64,000 nt of DNA from Gammaproteobacteria bacterium (GCA_002731775.1 PCCP01000101.1:1-64000), one strand, 5' to 3'. Positions 21,416-33,838 are shown, counted from the stretch's first letter. The notes: a model not told the origin generated them from the sequence alone. Made by a program: numbers and translations.

Positions 21416-22519
21416 ATGCATTTCGTGATATCACGTGAAGCCCTGTTAAAGCCACTGCAAACAGTCTGCGGTGTCGTTGAGCGACGGCAAACCCTGCCGG
21501 TTTTATCGAATGTGCTCATGGCGCTAAAAGATAGTGAGCTATCACTTACCGGGACAGACCTGGAAGTAGAACTGGTTGCTCGGGTGACTGTTGATGAGGC
21601 GATACAGCCCGGAGAAATAACGGTTCCAGCCAGGAAGCTCCTCGACATCTGTAAATCTCTGGCTGACCAGTCCGCGGTAGAGCTGAAGTTGGCGGACGAA
21701 AGGCTCACCCTTAAATCTGGCAGGAGCAGATTCACGCTAGCTACGCTGCCGGCGACAGAGTTCCCGAATATAGAGGAAGAGCCCGATACATTTTCTCTCG
21801 GCCTGGCACAGTCAAAATTGAGAGAATTGCTGGAGAATACCAGCTTTGCCATGGCACAACAGGACGTTCGCTACTACCTTAATGGTATGCTTTTTGAAGT
21901 TGCGTCAGAGTCCCTGCGGGTAGTCGCTACTGATGGCCACCGCCTGGCAATGGAAACACTGCCGATCGAAAATGGCGCCGACGAAGTTCAACAACTGATT
22001 CTGCCACGGAAAGGCATTATGGAATTGGCCCGACTGTTGGCCGACGATGGCGGGGATATCGATCTCACCTTCGGGCAAAACCATATTCGGGCCAGGGTGC
22101 CTGCCATCACCTTTACTTCAAAGCTGGTAGACGGAAAGTTTCCGGATTACAACCGAGTCCTTCCCAAAGGGGGCAATAAGATTGTGATCGGGAATTGCCA
22201 GGAGCTACGCGATGCCTTCGCCAGGGCTTCCATATTATCTAACGAAAAACACAGGGGAGTGAAGGTGTTGCTATCTAATGGGGAGTTAAAGATTTTGGCC
22301 AACAACCCTGAGCAAGAGGAGGCAGAGGAAATTGTATCGGTTGACTATGAAGGCGAGGCGCTCGAAATAGGCTTTAATGTAAGTTATCTGATTGATGTCC
22401 TGTCTACATTGACGAGCAATCGCGTGCGTATCACGCTTTCCGACCCGAATAGCAGTGCTTTGCTGGAGGCTGAGGAAGGCAGCGAAGCCCTCTATGTAGT
22501 GATGCCAATGCGCCTGTAG
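21416..22519 (+). CDS. dnaN: DNA polymerase III beta sliding clamp
   Basis: DnaN is the ring clamp that tethers polymerase III and other partners to DNA. The 367-residue protein has the three repeated clamp domains, starts MHFVISREALLKPLQ and ends with the family tail YVVMPMRL, which contributes to the partner-binding cleft. It matches the E. coli length closely and lies between dnaA and recF. Confidence 0.98.
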   Translation: MHFVISREALLKPLQTVCGVVERRQTLPVLSNVLMALKDSELSLTGTDLEVELVARVTVDEAIQPGEITVPARKLLDICKSLADQSAVELKLADERLTLKSGRSRFTLATLPATEFPNIEEEPDTFSLGLAQSKLRELLENTSFAMAQQDVRYYLNGMLFEVASESLRVVATDGHRLAMETLPIENGADEVQQLILPRKGIMELARLLADDGGDIDLTFGQNHIRARVPAITFTSKLVDGKFPDYNRVLPKGGNKIVIGNCQELRDAFARASILSNEKHRGVKVLLSNGELKILANNPEQEEAEEIVSVDYEGEALEIGFNVSYLIDVLSTLTSNRVRITLSDPNSSALLEAEEGSEALYVVMPMRL

Positions 22520-22559
22520 TGCCACAGGATTTCGGCTTTTTCACTTTCCAGGCAGCACC

Positions 22560-23639
22560 ATGAGCGAAATAACCCGGCTCAATATTACATCTATCAGGAA
22601 TATAGAAACCGCTACTCTCGCCCCCTGCCCCAGGTTGAATTTGTTCCGGGGCGAAAACGGGAGCGGCAAGACCAGTATGTTGGAGGCCATCCACTTGTTG
22701 GCGACGGGCCGTTCGTTCAGAAGCGGCAGGCCGCAAACACTTATTGGCGAGGATTCCTCCGAAGCCATCGTTTATGTGGAGTTGGCGGATGGAGGCCGCA
22801 TAGGCCTCAGTAGGCGGCGAAGACAAGCCAACCAACTCAAGTTTCAGGACCAAAAACAGAAAAACTGGGAGAATGTGGCCCGGGCGATTCCGGTGCAGGT
22901 GTTGGATTCGAATTCTTTTCGCCTGTTGGAGGGAGGGCCGAAGGCACGCAGGAGGTTTTTGGACTGGGGTGTGTTTCACGTGGAACCTTCCTTCCTGGGG
23001 AATTGGAGAACAGTTAACAGATGCGTGGCAAACAGGAATACGCTCCTCAGGCAAAGCCGGCTGGACAAAAACCAGATCCATGCATGGGACGCTGAGCTGA
23101 TTCGGGCAGCTGTAGCTATGGACGCGGCTAGAGCAGCTTATTTTGCTCGACTCCTTCCTGTCTTCCAGAGTGTTTATTCATCTCTTCGGGGCGAGGCGAT
23201 TGATAAGCTTACATTGCGTTATGATCCGGGATGGGATTCTGCCCTGGATTTTGCTGCGGTGCTCTCTTCAGGGCTGGAAGCGGATCTGCGCTACGGCGCC
23301 ACGCAGAACGGCCCCCATAGAGCAGATATCAAAGTCCAAATTGCCAAAAATCTAGCCATAGAATATCTCTCCAGAGGCCAACAGAAAATATTGGTAAGCG
23401 CTCTAAAGATAGCCCAGGCCCGACTCCTTGCTGAATCCTCCGGTCGTCAGTGCGTTTATTTGGCAGACGATCTCCCATCGGAACTGGATAAGGGGAATCG
23501 TTTGGCGGTGCTCAAGATGTTGATGCAACTTGGCGGCCAATTGTTCGTTACATGTATCGATCTGGGTGCGATTGAGGCAGAACTGGGCCAGATAGATAAG
23601 GCGGTGTTCCACGTGGAACGTGGTACAATAACGACTTGA
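22560..23639 (+). CDS. recF: DNA replication and repair protein RecF
   Basis: RecF is an SMC-like ATPase of the RecFOR pathway that guides RecA to single-strand gaps. Walker A GENGSGKT lies at residues 31-38; the signature LSRGQQKILVSALKIAQ and Walker B YLADDLPSELD follow near 280-310. The 359-residue length is normal. The gene carries two parS-like sites, one internal (22972..22987) and one at its 3' end (23605..23620). Confidence 0.97.
   Translation: MSEITRLNITSIRNIETATLAPCPRLNLFRGENGSGKTSMLEAIHLLATGRSFRSGRPQTLIGEDSSEAIVYVELADGGRIGLSRRRRQANQLKFQDQKQKNWENVARAIPVQVLDSNSFRLLEGGPKARRRFLDWGVFHVEPSFLGNWRTVNRCVANRNTLLRQSRLDKNQIHAWDAELIRAAVAMDAARAAYFARLLPVFQSVYSSLRGEAIDKLTLRYDPGWDSALDFAAVLSSGLEADLRYGATQNGPHRADIKVQIAKNLAIEYLSRGQQKILVSALKIAQARLLAESSGRQCVYLADDLPSELDKGNRLAVLKMLMQLGGQLFVTCIDLGAIEAELGQIDKAVFHVERGTITT
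22972..22987. other. parS-like ParB binding site 1, inside recF
   Basis: TGTTTCACGTGGAACC matches the parS consensus TGTTTCACGTGAAACA at 14 of 16 positions, including the central CACGTG. It lies about 3 kb from dnaA, within recF codons that read FHVEP. Confidence 0.7.
23605..23620. other. parS-like ParB binding site 2, 3' end of recF
   Basis: TGTTCCACGTGGAACG matches the fully palindromic parS form TGTTCCACGTGGAACA at 15 of 16 positions. It is 617 bp from the first site and encodes the VFHVER segment near the end of recF. Confidence 0.8.
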
Positions 23640-23689
23640 TATTCAATTGTTTTATCCGCTATGGGTAGTGAGGCTAATTTAATTTTTGA

Positions 23690-26143
<2,454 letters not shown>

Positions 26144-26219
26144 GGGCGTTTTAAGGGGCCGGGAGACGAAGGGGAAAACGCAGCGCCGGCCCTTGGGCAA
26201 GGATCCAATTACACCAGCC

Positions 26220-26774
26220 TCAGCGAACTTCCTCCTTGCTCAGAATCTGTCGGGCAGCACTGGCAAGAGTATCAAACACCGGCACCTCTTCGAAATCCAG
26301 GTTCTGCAACATCCTTTCGGTTTCAAGTCCTTTCCCGGTGCGAACCAACAGCGGCTTACAACCAAAGGCAAGCGCAGCTTCCACATCTTTCAGAGCGTCT
26401 CCGACAAAACTGGCACCGGCCAATTTACAACTAAACTCCGCTTCCATCTGGCGCAGCAAACCGACCCCGGGTTTGCGACATTCACAGTGATCAGTTGGCA
26501 AATGGGGGCAGTAGAAAATACCGTCTACGGTACCACCGCTGTCTTCAACCAGGCCGCAGAGTTTAAGGTGCATGGCCGACAATGCGATTTCGTCAAAAAT
26601 CTTTCTGCCGATGCCGGATTGATTGGTGGCAATTAAGATGGTGTATCCAGCCTTGCTAAGAGAGGCTATGGCTTCGATACTCCCGTCTATGGGAATCCAC
26701 TCATCGACGGACTTGATGTAGGCGTCGGAGTCTTCATTGATCACACCATCTCTATCGAGTATGACTAACTTCAT
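26220..26774 (-). CDS. gmhB: D-glycero-beta-D-manno-heptose 1,7-bisphosphate 7-phosphatase
   Basis: GmhB removes the 7-phosphate in ADP-heptose synthesis for the LPS inner core. The HAD motif LDRDGVINED places the nucleophile and acid at Asp7 and Asp9. The zinc-binding loop CPHLPTDHCECRKP (about 105-118) is the mark of this family. Length is 184 residues. It lies between gyrB and glyS, the same place as in Pseudomonas. The acyltransferase gene that precedes it in P. aeruginosa is absent here. Confidence 0.94.
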   Translation of the reverse strand: MKLVILDRDGVINEDSDAYIKSVDEWIPIDGSIEAIASLSKAGYTILIATNQSGIGRKIFDEIALSAMHLKLCGLVEDSGGTVDGIFYCPHLPTDHCECRKPGVGLLRQMEAEFSCKLAGASFVGDALKDVEAALAFGCKPLLVRTGKGLETERMLQNLDFEEVPVFDTLASAARQILSKEEVR

Positions 26775-26802
26775 AGTGTGGGTTCTATTTATCCAGGTGG
26801 TA

Positions 26803-28881
26803 TCAGGATTTATGTAAGAATGAGATATCGGCTACCCGAAGAAACAAACTACGGAGTTGCTGTAGCAGGGCAATACGATTATTACGCAGGCCCTGGTCTT
26901 CACTCATAACCAGTACCGAGTCGAAAAAAGTATCGACACTATCTCTTAGGCTCGCCAACTGTTGCAGCCCATCCCTGTACTGGCCTTCGTCGAACAAAGG
27001 CGCCACATCCCCCATTTTGCCAGTCAAGGCTTCATACAGGTTCTTTTCGGCAGGCTCTACTAGTAGGGATTCATCGATTACTGAGTCTGCAAGCTCACCG
27101 TCAAATTTGGATAGCAGGTTTGAAACCCTCTTATTTGCGGCAGATAGGGACTGCGCCTGCTGCAATTTACTAAAGTGGTGGACCGCCAAAATTCGCTCAT
27201 GGAAATCGAGTGGACGTTGCGGCTTGAGTGCCATCACCGACTGAAACACATCGATGGGAATGCCCTGATCTGTATACCAGCTGCGAAATCGATCCAGCAA
27301 AAATTCGAACACGTCCATACAGGCCTGTTGCTCAATGTTGACGGCGTCAAATCCGGACGCGGCTTGCTCAATGGTCGTCAGAATATTGAGATCCAGTTTA
27401 TTCTCAACCAGGATTCTCAAAATACCAATAGCCGACCGCCTCAAGGCAAAAGGATCTCTCGATCCGGTAGGTGGATGACCTACGGCAAACATACCAAGCA
27501 TGGAATCGAGCTTGTCTGCTACCGCCAGCACGCTTCCTGTAAGTGATGCGGGAATACTGTCGCCTGCGAAACGGGGCATATACTGCTCGTTAATGGCCAC
27601 CGCAACCGCTGGATCCTCGCCATCATTGAGAGCATAGTAGTAACCCATCCGCCCCTGTAGATCAGCAAATTCTCCCACCATCGAGGTCACCAGGTCGCAC
27701 TTGGATAACAGGGCAGCACGTTTGCATTGTGCGGGGTCGGCACCGAGTTGTTGAGCAAGATAGCCGGCAAGACTGGCCACCCGTTGGGATTTGTCAAACA
27801 CTGTTCCAAGTTGTTTCTGGAATACAATGTGCTTGAGTTGTTCGAGGTGAGACTCGAGCGAAGACTTCTTGTCCAGTTCATAAAAAAATCGCGCGTCGGC
27901 TAATCTTGGCCGGATGACCCGCTCGTTGCCTGTAATCACCTGAGCCGGATCGGTGCTGCGAATATTGCTCACGGTGATAAAGTAGGGAATCAAATTAGAG
28001 TCGCCATCGAGCAGATAGAAATACCGTTGATGGGACTTCATCGCTATTATCAGCGCTTCTGCCGGCACTTCCAGAAAATGTTCGTCAAATTTCCCGGTCA
28101 GAGCCACAGGGAATTCAACGAGCCCCGTGACTTCATCCAACAGGGCGTCATCAACAACCGCGGTCGCACCGACTTTGTTGCCTTCTTCTGTGACCAAGTT
28201 GCGGATGCATTCCTTGCGCTTTTCAAAATCAGCAATGACGCTGCCGGTTTCCTCTAACAAAGATTCATATTCAGCAGGGAGAGGCACTTCGATTTTTTGG
28301 TTATAAAGGAAGCGATGGCCCCGGGTTGTAGCACCGGTAGTAACACCTAGGATCGTAGTGTCGATGCATTCGCTGCCGTATAGCATTAGCACCCAATGAA
28401 CCGGACGCACGAACTCTTCCCTGGAACTGCCCCAGCGCATAGGTTTTGGAATGGGAAGTTTGCCAAGCGCGGCAGATACGATTTCTGGCAGGAGATGCTG
28501 TGCCGATGCACCGGCCAGGGAAGTTGAGAAGCTGAGTTTTTCTACACCACCCTTGCTGGCCCTGGCGAGCTTAGATACTTCGACTCCGCAGGAGCGGGCA
28601 AAGCCCAATGCCGCGAGAGTTGGATTGCCATCAGCATCGAACGCAGCGTTAACGGCGGGGCCCATGCGCTCGATCTTTTTCTCCGGCTGCTCCCCCAAAA
28701 GCTCGCTAACCATGACCGCGAGTCTACGTGGGGTCGCATAACTATGAATGGCGGAGAAACTGAGGCAGGCCTGTTCCAGGCCCGTTTTCATATTATTCTC
28801 AAAGGCCTTCGACAATGCACCAAGAGCTTTCGGGGGCAGCTCTTCTGTGCCAATTTCAACTAAAAAATCTTGCTCCGACAT
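26803..28881 (-). CDS. glyS: glycine--tRNA ligase beta subunit
   Basis: GlyS is the large subunit of the heterotetrameric bacterial glycyl-tRNA synthetase; it binds tRNA. The protein starts with the family pattern FLVEIGTEELPPKAL, has an HD-like region in the middle and a C-terminal anticodon-binding helical domain. At 692 residues it is normal. It begins 5 bp after the end of glyQ on the same strand. Confidence 0.98.
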   Translation of the reverse strand: MSEQDFLVEIGTEELPPKALGALSKAFENNMKTGLEQACLSFSAIHSYATPRRLAVMVSELLGEQPEKKIERMGPAVNAAFDADGNPTLAALGFARSCGVEVSKLARASKGGVEKLSFSTSLAGASAQHLLPEIVSAALGKLPIPKPMRWGSSREEFVRPVHWVLMLYGSECIDTTILGVTTGATTRGHRFLYNQKIEVPLPAEYESLLEETGSVIADFEKRKECIRNLVTEEGNKVGATAVVDDALLDEVTGLVEFPVALTGKFDEHFLEVPAEALIIAMKSHQRYFYLLDGDSNLIPYFITVSNIRSTDPAQVITGNERVIRPRLADARFFYELDKKSSLESHLEQLKHIVFQKQLGTVFDKSQRVASLAGYLAQQLGADPAQCKRAALLSKCDLVTSMVGEFADLQGRMGYYYALNDGEDPAVAVAINEQYMPRFAGDSIPASLTGSVLAVADKLDSMLGMFAVGHPPTGSRDPFALRRSAIGILRILVENKLDLNILTTIEQAASGFDAVNIEQQACMDVFEFLLDRFRSWYTDQGIPIDVFQSVMALKPQRPLDFHERILAVHHFSKLQQAQSLSAANKRVSNLLSKFDGELADSVIDESLLVEPAEKNLYEALTGKMGDVAPLFDEGQYRDGLQQLASLRDSVDTFFDSVLVMSEDQGLRNNRIALLQQLRSLFLRVADISFLHKS

Positions 28882-28886
28882 CGCCG

Positions 28887-29816
28887 CTACGATTCCAGGT
28901 ATTGTTTGCGTAATTCTTCGGGGGCGAGAGGAAAGCCGAGTGCTTTGCGACTGGCTAGATAGCTCTCAGCAACACTGCGAGCGAGGGACCGTACCCGCAG
29001 GATAAAACGCTGGCGCTCGGTGACCGAGATAGCATTTCTGGCATCGAGCAGATTGAAATAATGGGACGCCTTTAGCACCTGCTCATAGGCAGGCAGCGTC
29101 AGATTGTTTTCGATAAGACTCTGACATTGCGCCTCGCAATCATCGAAATAGCCAAACAGTAAGTCCACGGGTGCGTGCTCGAAGTTGTACGCAGACATTT
29201 CAACTTCGTTTTGCATGAATACATCGCCGTAGGTGACGACGCCATTGGCGCCGTCGGTCCAGATGATATCGTAAATCGAGTCGACACCTTGGAGGTACAT
29301 GGCGATGCGTTCGATGCCGTAGGTAATCTCGCCGCTAACGGGGTGGCATTCGAGTCCTCCGACTTGTTGAAAGTAGGTAAACTGGGTGATTTCCATGCCG
29401 TTAAGCCATACTTCCCATCCCATCCCCCAGGCACCAAGGGTTGGGGATTCCCAATTATCCTCTACAAATCGAATGTCATGAACGGCCATATCAATTCCCA
29501 GATTTTCCAGCGAGGCGAGGTAGAGTTCCTGAATATCTATCGGAGAGGGTTTCAGAATGACCTGAAACTGATAGTAGTGTTGCAGGCGATTCGGATTCTC
29601 GCCATAGCGACCATCACTTGGCCTCCTACATGGCTGTACATAGGCTGCATTCCAGTTTTCCGGACCAATCGCACGTAAAAATGTGGCAGGATGAAAAGTC
29701 CCAGCGCCGACTTCCAGGTCCAGCGGTTGGAGTACGACACAACCCTGTGCGGCCCAGAATTGTTGTAAGCTCAGAATGAGTCCCTGGAAGGTATTCAGAT
29801 CAGTAGCTGTGTTCAC
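28887..29816 (-). CDS. glyQ: glycine--tRNA ligase alpha subunit
   Basis: GlyQ is the catalytic class II subunit that activates glycine. The sequence contains [39 protein letters not shown] and [13 protein letters not shown], all highly conserved. I chose the GTG at 29816 (309 residues) because it gives the usual number of residues before FQGLIL. A longer form from TTG at 29864 adds 16 residues without family likeness. Neither has a strong Shine-Dalgarno sequence, so the start is uncertain. Confidence 0.96.
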   Translation of the reverse strand: MNTATDLNTFQGLILSLQQFWAAQGCVVLQPLDLEVGAGTFHPATFLRAIGPENWNAAYVQPCRRPSDGRYGENPNRLQHYYQFQVILKPSPIDIQELYLASLENLGIDMAVHDIRFVEDNWESPTLGAWGMGWEVWLNGMEITQFTYFQQVGGLECHPVSGEITYGIERIAMYLQGVDSIYDIIWTDGANGVVTYGDVFMQNEVEMSAYNFEHAPVDLLFGYFDDCEAQCQSLIENNLTLPAYEQVLKASHYFNLLDARNAISVTERQRFILRVRSLARSVAESYLASRKALGFPLAPEELRKQYLES

Positions 29817-30067
29817 GGTAATGCCGAATAGTGCGGAGACTGCCCAGATATCGAAGGACTGCAATTATCCTTGATTCTCCGTCACTTATCCATAGCCGGC
29901 CAGCGTAGAGTCGGTTGCTGGTTGCTTTGGCGGATTGTTTCTAAAGCCAAATTGTGCTTCCATTTTATGGTCGCGGGAAGGTTCCCCTTTTTTAACAAAA
30001 GTGAGATGCCGTTATTCAGAGTTTCTACTATTTTCTACTCAGGAGTTTCCTAACAATACTCGCGTGG

Positions 30068-30913
30068 TTGCCGCTTGGGGTTCTGCACGCCATTGCTTTG
30101 GTGTGGGGTGGTCTGCTGTATAGGATTCCTAATCGTGCGCGGAACACCACATTCAGAAATCTCCAGGCGTGCTTTCCACGGAAAAGCGAAGAAGATATAC
30201 GGGTTCTGGCGCGAGCGAGTCTTAAAAATACCGCATGCACGGCGCTGGAAATGGGCAAGGCGTGGCTGCTACCGGTGGGGAAAACACTCGCCCTGGTAAC
30301 CGAAACCGAGGGGCTGGATGAACTAAAGCAGGCTCTCGATTCGGGAGAGGGCGTGATCTTGTTGGCGCCCCATCAAGGTAATTGGGAGATCTTCGGCATT
30401 TTTATTTGCGATCACATGCCGGCGACATTTCTCTATCAACCGCCAAAAATTCCAGCGTTCGACAGACTGTTAAAAAAGGCAAGATCGAGAAATGGCATGT
30501 CCCTGGCGCCTACCAATCGAAAGGGTGTGGCCCAACTCCTCAAGGCGCTGCAACAGGGGGAGTTAGCGGGCATTCTCCCCGACCAGGTACCCAGCACCGA
30601 GGGTGGGATCTATGCCCCGTTTTTTGGCGAGTCTGCATTCACCATGACGCTCATCAGCAAATTAATCCAGCGCCGGCGAGTGAAGGTCTTCTGCGGATTT
30701 GCCCAGCGACTCCCTGGCGCGAAGGGGTTCAAGGCAATCGTCAAAGTGGCGCATGAGGATATTTACGCTGCAGATCTGCAAACTTCGGTACGGGGTCTCA
30801 ATCGAACCGTTGAGCACAGTGTGGGATTGGCCGTCACCCAGTACCAGTGGGAATACAAGCGGTTTCGCCGCCGAGCAGATGGTGAAAAGTTTTACCAGGG
30901 TGCCTCTGATTGA
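30068..30913 (+). CDS. lysophospholipid/lipid A lauroyl-type acyltransferase (LpxL/HtrB family)
   Basis: This family transfers a secondary acyl chain to lipid A at the inner membrane. The catalytic motif reads LLAPHQGNWEIF (H-x4-E type variant), preceded by RIPNRARNTTFRNLQACFP and followed by ILPDQVPSTEGGIYAPFFG, all typical. The position matches PA0011 of P. aeruginosa. The only usual start codon is TTG at 30068, giving 281 residues. The frame stays open to 30005 and upstream codons read as a normal family N-terminus (FYYFLLRSFLTILAWLPLG), so the true start is probably further upstream, perhaps ATT at 30014 or ATG at 30006 after a frameshift. Confidence 0.88.
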   Translation: MPLGVLHAIALVWGGLLYRIPNRARNTTFRNLQACFPRKSEEDIRVLARASLKNTACTALEMGKAWLLPVGKTLALVTETEGLDELKQALDSGEGVILLAPHQGNWEIFGIFICDHMPATFLYQPPKIPAFDRLLKKARSRNGMSLAPTNRKGVAQLLKALQQGELAGILPDQVPSTEGGIYAPFFGESAFTMTLISKLIQRRRVKVFCGFAQRLPGAKGFKAIVKVAHEDIYAADLQTSVRGLNRTVEHSVGLAVTQYQWEYKRFRRRADGEKFYQGASD

Positions 30914-30929
30914 TTAATCAGAGGCACCC
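30898..30929. terminator. strong hairpin between convergent acyltransferase gene and trkH
   Basis: A perfect 14-bp inverted repeat (30898-30911 and 30916-30929) with loop GATT overlaps the stop codon of the acyltransferase gene. The 10-base palindrome AGCCCGGGCT follows at once (30931-30940). There is no T-run, so it may act as an RNA-stabilising or Rho-linked end. Confidence 0.5.
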
Positions 30930-30939
30930 CAGCCCGGGC

Positions 30940-32394
30940 TCACCGCTTCCAGAACATTGGCGTGAACAGCACCAGCAGGGTAAACACCTCGAGACGGCCC
31001 AGCAGCATGGCGAAGCAGAGAATCCATTTTGCGGCTGCCGGCAGGTGGCCATAGGTTTCTGTGATCGTTGCCAGGCCCGGTCCGAGATTGTTAATGCAGG
31101 CGCCTACAGCGCTGAATGCAGTGATGATATCAAGGCCAGTGGCCAGCAATGCCAGCAGCATGACCATGTATGCCATCACATAGACGGCAAAGAATCCCCA
31201 TACCGATTCAATAATCCGGTCCGATACCGGATTGCGGCCCAGCTTAATTGGAATAACCGCCCTCGGGTGAATTAGCCGTTGCACTTCCCTGAAGCCCGAC
31301 TTGAAGATCAACAGGATGCGTATAACCTTCATGCCGCCGCCGGTTGAGCCAGCGCAGGCCCCTACAATTGCTGCATAGAACAACAGGAAGGGCAGGAATA
31401 GCGGCCAGGCGCTAAAATCGGCAGTCGTGAATCCAGTGGTTGTTGCCACCGACACAACCTGGAATACGCCCTTGATGACTGACTCGGAAATGTTGCTGTA
31501 GATATCTGAAAAATACAGGACCATCACCGTAACAATCGACAGAGATACCAGGATAAAGCTGTAGAAGAGGAATTCAGGATCGGCGAGGTAGTGTTTGGCG
31601 TCGCGGCGGCGCCAGGCGGTGAAATGCAGAGCGAAGTTAATGCCGGCAATGAACATAAAGACAATGGCAACCAGGTCGACGGCGACGCTATTGAAGTAAC
31701 CCATACTGGCGTCATGGGTCGAGAAACCGCCAATGGCAACGGTAGTGAAACTGTGACTAATCGCATCGAATAGGTTCATGCCAACGGCCCAGTAAGCCAG
31801 GGCACAGGCTACGGTCAGGGTTAGATAGATGTACCACAGCGCTTTCGCTGTCTCGGCAAGGCGGGGTACCAGCTTGTTGTCCTTCACCGGCCCCGGGCTT
31901 TCGGCGCGATAGAGCTGCATGCCACCGATGCCGAGCATAGGTAACAGCGCCACCGCCAGTATGATGATGCCCATACCGCCCAGCCATTGCAGTTGCTGTC
32001 GATAGAATAGGATAGATTTCGGCAGCTCATCCAGGCCCGAGATCACGGTAGCACCGGTGGTTGTTATGCCGGAAAAGGCTTCGAACATGGCATCGGTTAC
32101 GGAGAGATCGAGCGCCGGTGACAGGATAAAGGGCAGGCATGCCGCCGTACCCAACACCGCCCAAAACAGGGTGACGACCAGAAACCCATCTCTATTGCTG
32201 AGTTCCTGACGGGACCGAGCCGTCGCCAGCCACAGCACGAACCCGCTCGCGAAAATAATCAGGAAAGAAATGAAGAAGGCGGAAGCCGAGCCGTCGTCAT
32301 AGAGCCAGGAAACCACGATGGGTGGGAGATTGCCCAGTGCACCAAAAAACATGAGCAAAATGCCGAGGATCTTGATGATGATGGAGGCATGCAT
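30940..32394 (-). CDS. trkH: Trk potassium uptake system membrane subunit TrkH
   Basis: TrkH is the channel-like subunit of the Trk potassium importer. The 484-residue protein is strongly hydrophobic, with repeated M-P-M units. Filter-region motifs are visible as SGITTTGATVI (first), ATTTGFTTADFSAWP (third) and GSTGGGMKVIR after it. It starts 3 bp after the trkA stop, so the gating and channel subunits are cotranscribed. Confidence 0.97.
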   Translation of the reverse strand: MHASIIIKILGILLMFFGALGNLPPIVVSWLYDDGSASAFFISFLIIFASGFVLWLATARSRQELSNRDGFLVVTLFWAVLGTAACLPFILSPALDLSVTDAMFEAFSGITTTGATVISGLDELPKSILFYRQQLQWLGGMGIIILAVALLPMLGIGGMQLYRAESPGPVKDNKLVPRLAETAKALWYIYLTLTVACALAYWAVGMNLFDAISHSFTTVAIGGFSTHDASMGYFNSVAVDLVAIVFMFIAGINFALHFTAWRRRDAKHYLADPEFLFYSFILVSLSIVTVMVLYFSDIYSNISESVIKGVFQVVSVATTTGFTTADFSAWPLFLPFLLFYAAIVGACAGSTGGGMKVIRILLIFKSGFREVQRLIHPRAVIPIKLGRNPVSDRIIESVWGFFAVYVMAYMVMLLALLATGLDIITAFSAVGACINNLGPGLATITETYGHLPAAAKWILCFAMLLGRLEVFTLLVLFTPMFWKR

Positions 32395-32397
32395 TTT

Positions 32398-33771
32398 CTA
32401 GAAAAAAGTAAATCCGACCTGGAATAAGTGTTCGACTTTCTGAATTTCCCTGCGGTCTATAAGAAACAGAATCACGTGGTCGTTCGTCTCGATGACGATG
32501 TCATCATGAGCGATCAGCACCTCATCATTGCGGACAATGGCGCCAATCGTCGTGCCTTCGGGCAATTCAATCGTTTCTATCGCGCGACCTACTACTTTTG
32601 AAGAGGCTTGATCGCCATGGGCGACTGCCTCGATCGCTTCCGCTGCGCCTCGGCGCAGGGAATGAACTTTCACCACATCGCCGCGGCGGACATGCGTGAG
32701 CAAACTGCCAATGGTTGCTTGCTGCGGGGAAATGGCAATGTCGATCTCACCCCCCTGGACCAGATCGACATAGGCAGGATTATTGATAATCGCCATCACC
32801 TTCTTGGCGCCGAGTCTTTTCGCCAGCAGCGAAGACATGATGTTCGCTTCGTCGTCGTTGGTCAGGGCGAGGAACACATCGGTGTCCTCAATATTTTCTT
32901 CGATTAACAGATCCTGCTGTGAAGCCTCACCATTGAGCACAATCGCGTGATCGAGATGCTGGGCCAGGTAGTCACAGCGCTCTGGCTTGCTTTCGATTAT
33001 CTTCACCTGGTAGCGATGCTCGATATCTTCTGCCAGGCGTAGCCCAATATTGCCACCTCCGGCGATCATGATGCGTTTGTAGGGGCGATCGAGACGGCGC
33101 AATTCGCTCATGCAGGCACGGATATCATTCTGCGGGGCAATAAAAAATACTTCGTCATCAGCCTCAATTACCGTCGAACCTTCAGGCATGATAGGTCGAT
33201 CTTTCCTGAAGATGGCGGCGACCCTGGTATCCACCGAGGGCATATGCTGCCGCAACAGGCGAATCTCCTGTCCCACCAGCGGCCCACCGTAGAAAGCCTT
33301 CACCGCCACCAGCTGAACTTTGCCGTCGGCAAAATCCAGCACCTGCAATGCGCCGGGCAGATCCAGCAAGCGGCTAATGTAGCTCGAAATTATCAGCTCG
33401 GGACTGATAACAACGTCCACGGCGATACCGTTTTTGCCAAATAGGCGGTCACTAACCAGATAAGAAGAGGAGCGAATGCGGCAAATCTTTTTCGGCGTTT
33501 GAAACAGGGAGTAGGCAACCCGGCAGGCTACCATATTGATTTCATCGCTCTCGGTGACGGCGATGATCATATCGGCATCCTCACCGCCGGCTTTTTCCAG
33601 TATATCCGGGTGCGACGCCTCACCGACAATGGTGCCGATGTCTATGTGGTCTTTTAGTTCTTGCAGTTTCTCGGCGTCGTTATCGACAACGGTGATGTCA
33701 TTGGCTTCACTAGCCAGGGTTTCGGCAAGAGCGCTACCCACTTGATTGGCACCGAGGATAATTATTTTCAT
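32398..33771 (-). CDS. trkA: Trk potassium uptake regulatory subunit TrkA
   Basis: TrkA is the cytoplasmic NAD-binding ring that gates TrkH. The 457-residue protein has two repeats of RCK-N plus RCK-C domains. The first Rossmann motif is [11 protein letters not shown] (residues 5-15) and the second is [13 protein letters not shown] (about 237). It precedes trkH by 3 bp and follows rsmB by 67 bp on the same strand. Length is normal. Confidence 0.98.
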   Translation of the reverse strand: MKIIILGANQVGSALAETLASEANDITVVDNDAEKLQELKDHIDIGTIVGEASHPDILEKAGGEDADMIIAVTESDEINMVACRVAYSLFQTPKKICRIRSSSYLVSDRLFGKNGIAVDVVISPELIISSYISRLLDLPGALQVLDFADGKVQLVAVKAFYGGPLVGQEIRLLRQHMPSVDTRVAAIFRKDRPIMPEGSTVIEADDEVFFIAPQNDIRACMSELRRLDRPYKRIMIAGGGNIGLRLAEDIEHRYQVKIIESKPERCDYLAQHLDHAIVLNGEASQQDLLIEENIEDTDVFLALTNDDEANIMSSLLAKRLGAKKVMAIINNPAYVDLVQGGEIDIAISPQQATIGSLLTHVRRGDVVKVHSLRRGAAEAIEAVAHGDQASSKVVGRAIETIELPEGTTIGAIVRNDEVLIAHDDIVIETNDHVILFLIDRREIQKVEHLFQVGFTFF

Positions 33772-33811
33772 GCGAGCCGGTCTCTGTCAGTACTGCCAGA
33801 CAAAGGTTTAA

Positions 33812-33833
33812 GGGTACTTGAGCAGAGGTACCC
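33812..33833 (-). terminator. possible hairpin between rsmB and trkA
   Basis: A 6-bp stem GGGTAC / GTACCC (33812-33817 and 33828-33833) with a 10-base loop lies in the 67-base gap. There is no clear T-run on the minus strand. It may be a weak terminator or a chance structure. Confidence 0.25.
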
Positions 33834-33838
33834 CGGCA

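Noticed and set aside
21424-21440. ATATCACGTGAAG near the dnaN start as a third parS
   Set aside because: It shares the CACGTG core, but the flanks match poorly.
26149-26205. GGGGCCGG / CCGGCCC pairing between gyrB and gmhB as a terminator
   Set aside because: The pairing is imperfect, the loop is over 20 bases and there is no T-run.
29975-29993. GGGA-AGGT-TCCC stem followed by a T-run upstream of the acyltransferase gene
   Set aside because: The stem is only four pairs and no rightward gene lies upstream that it could terminate.
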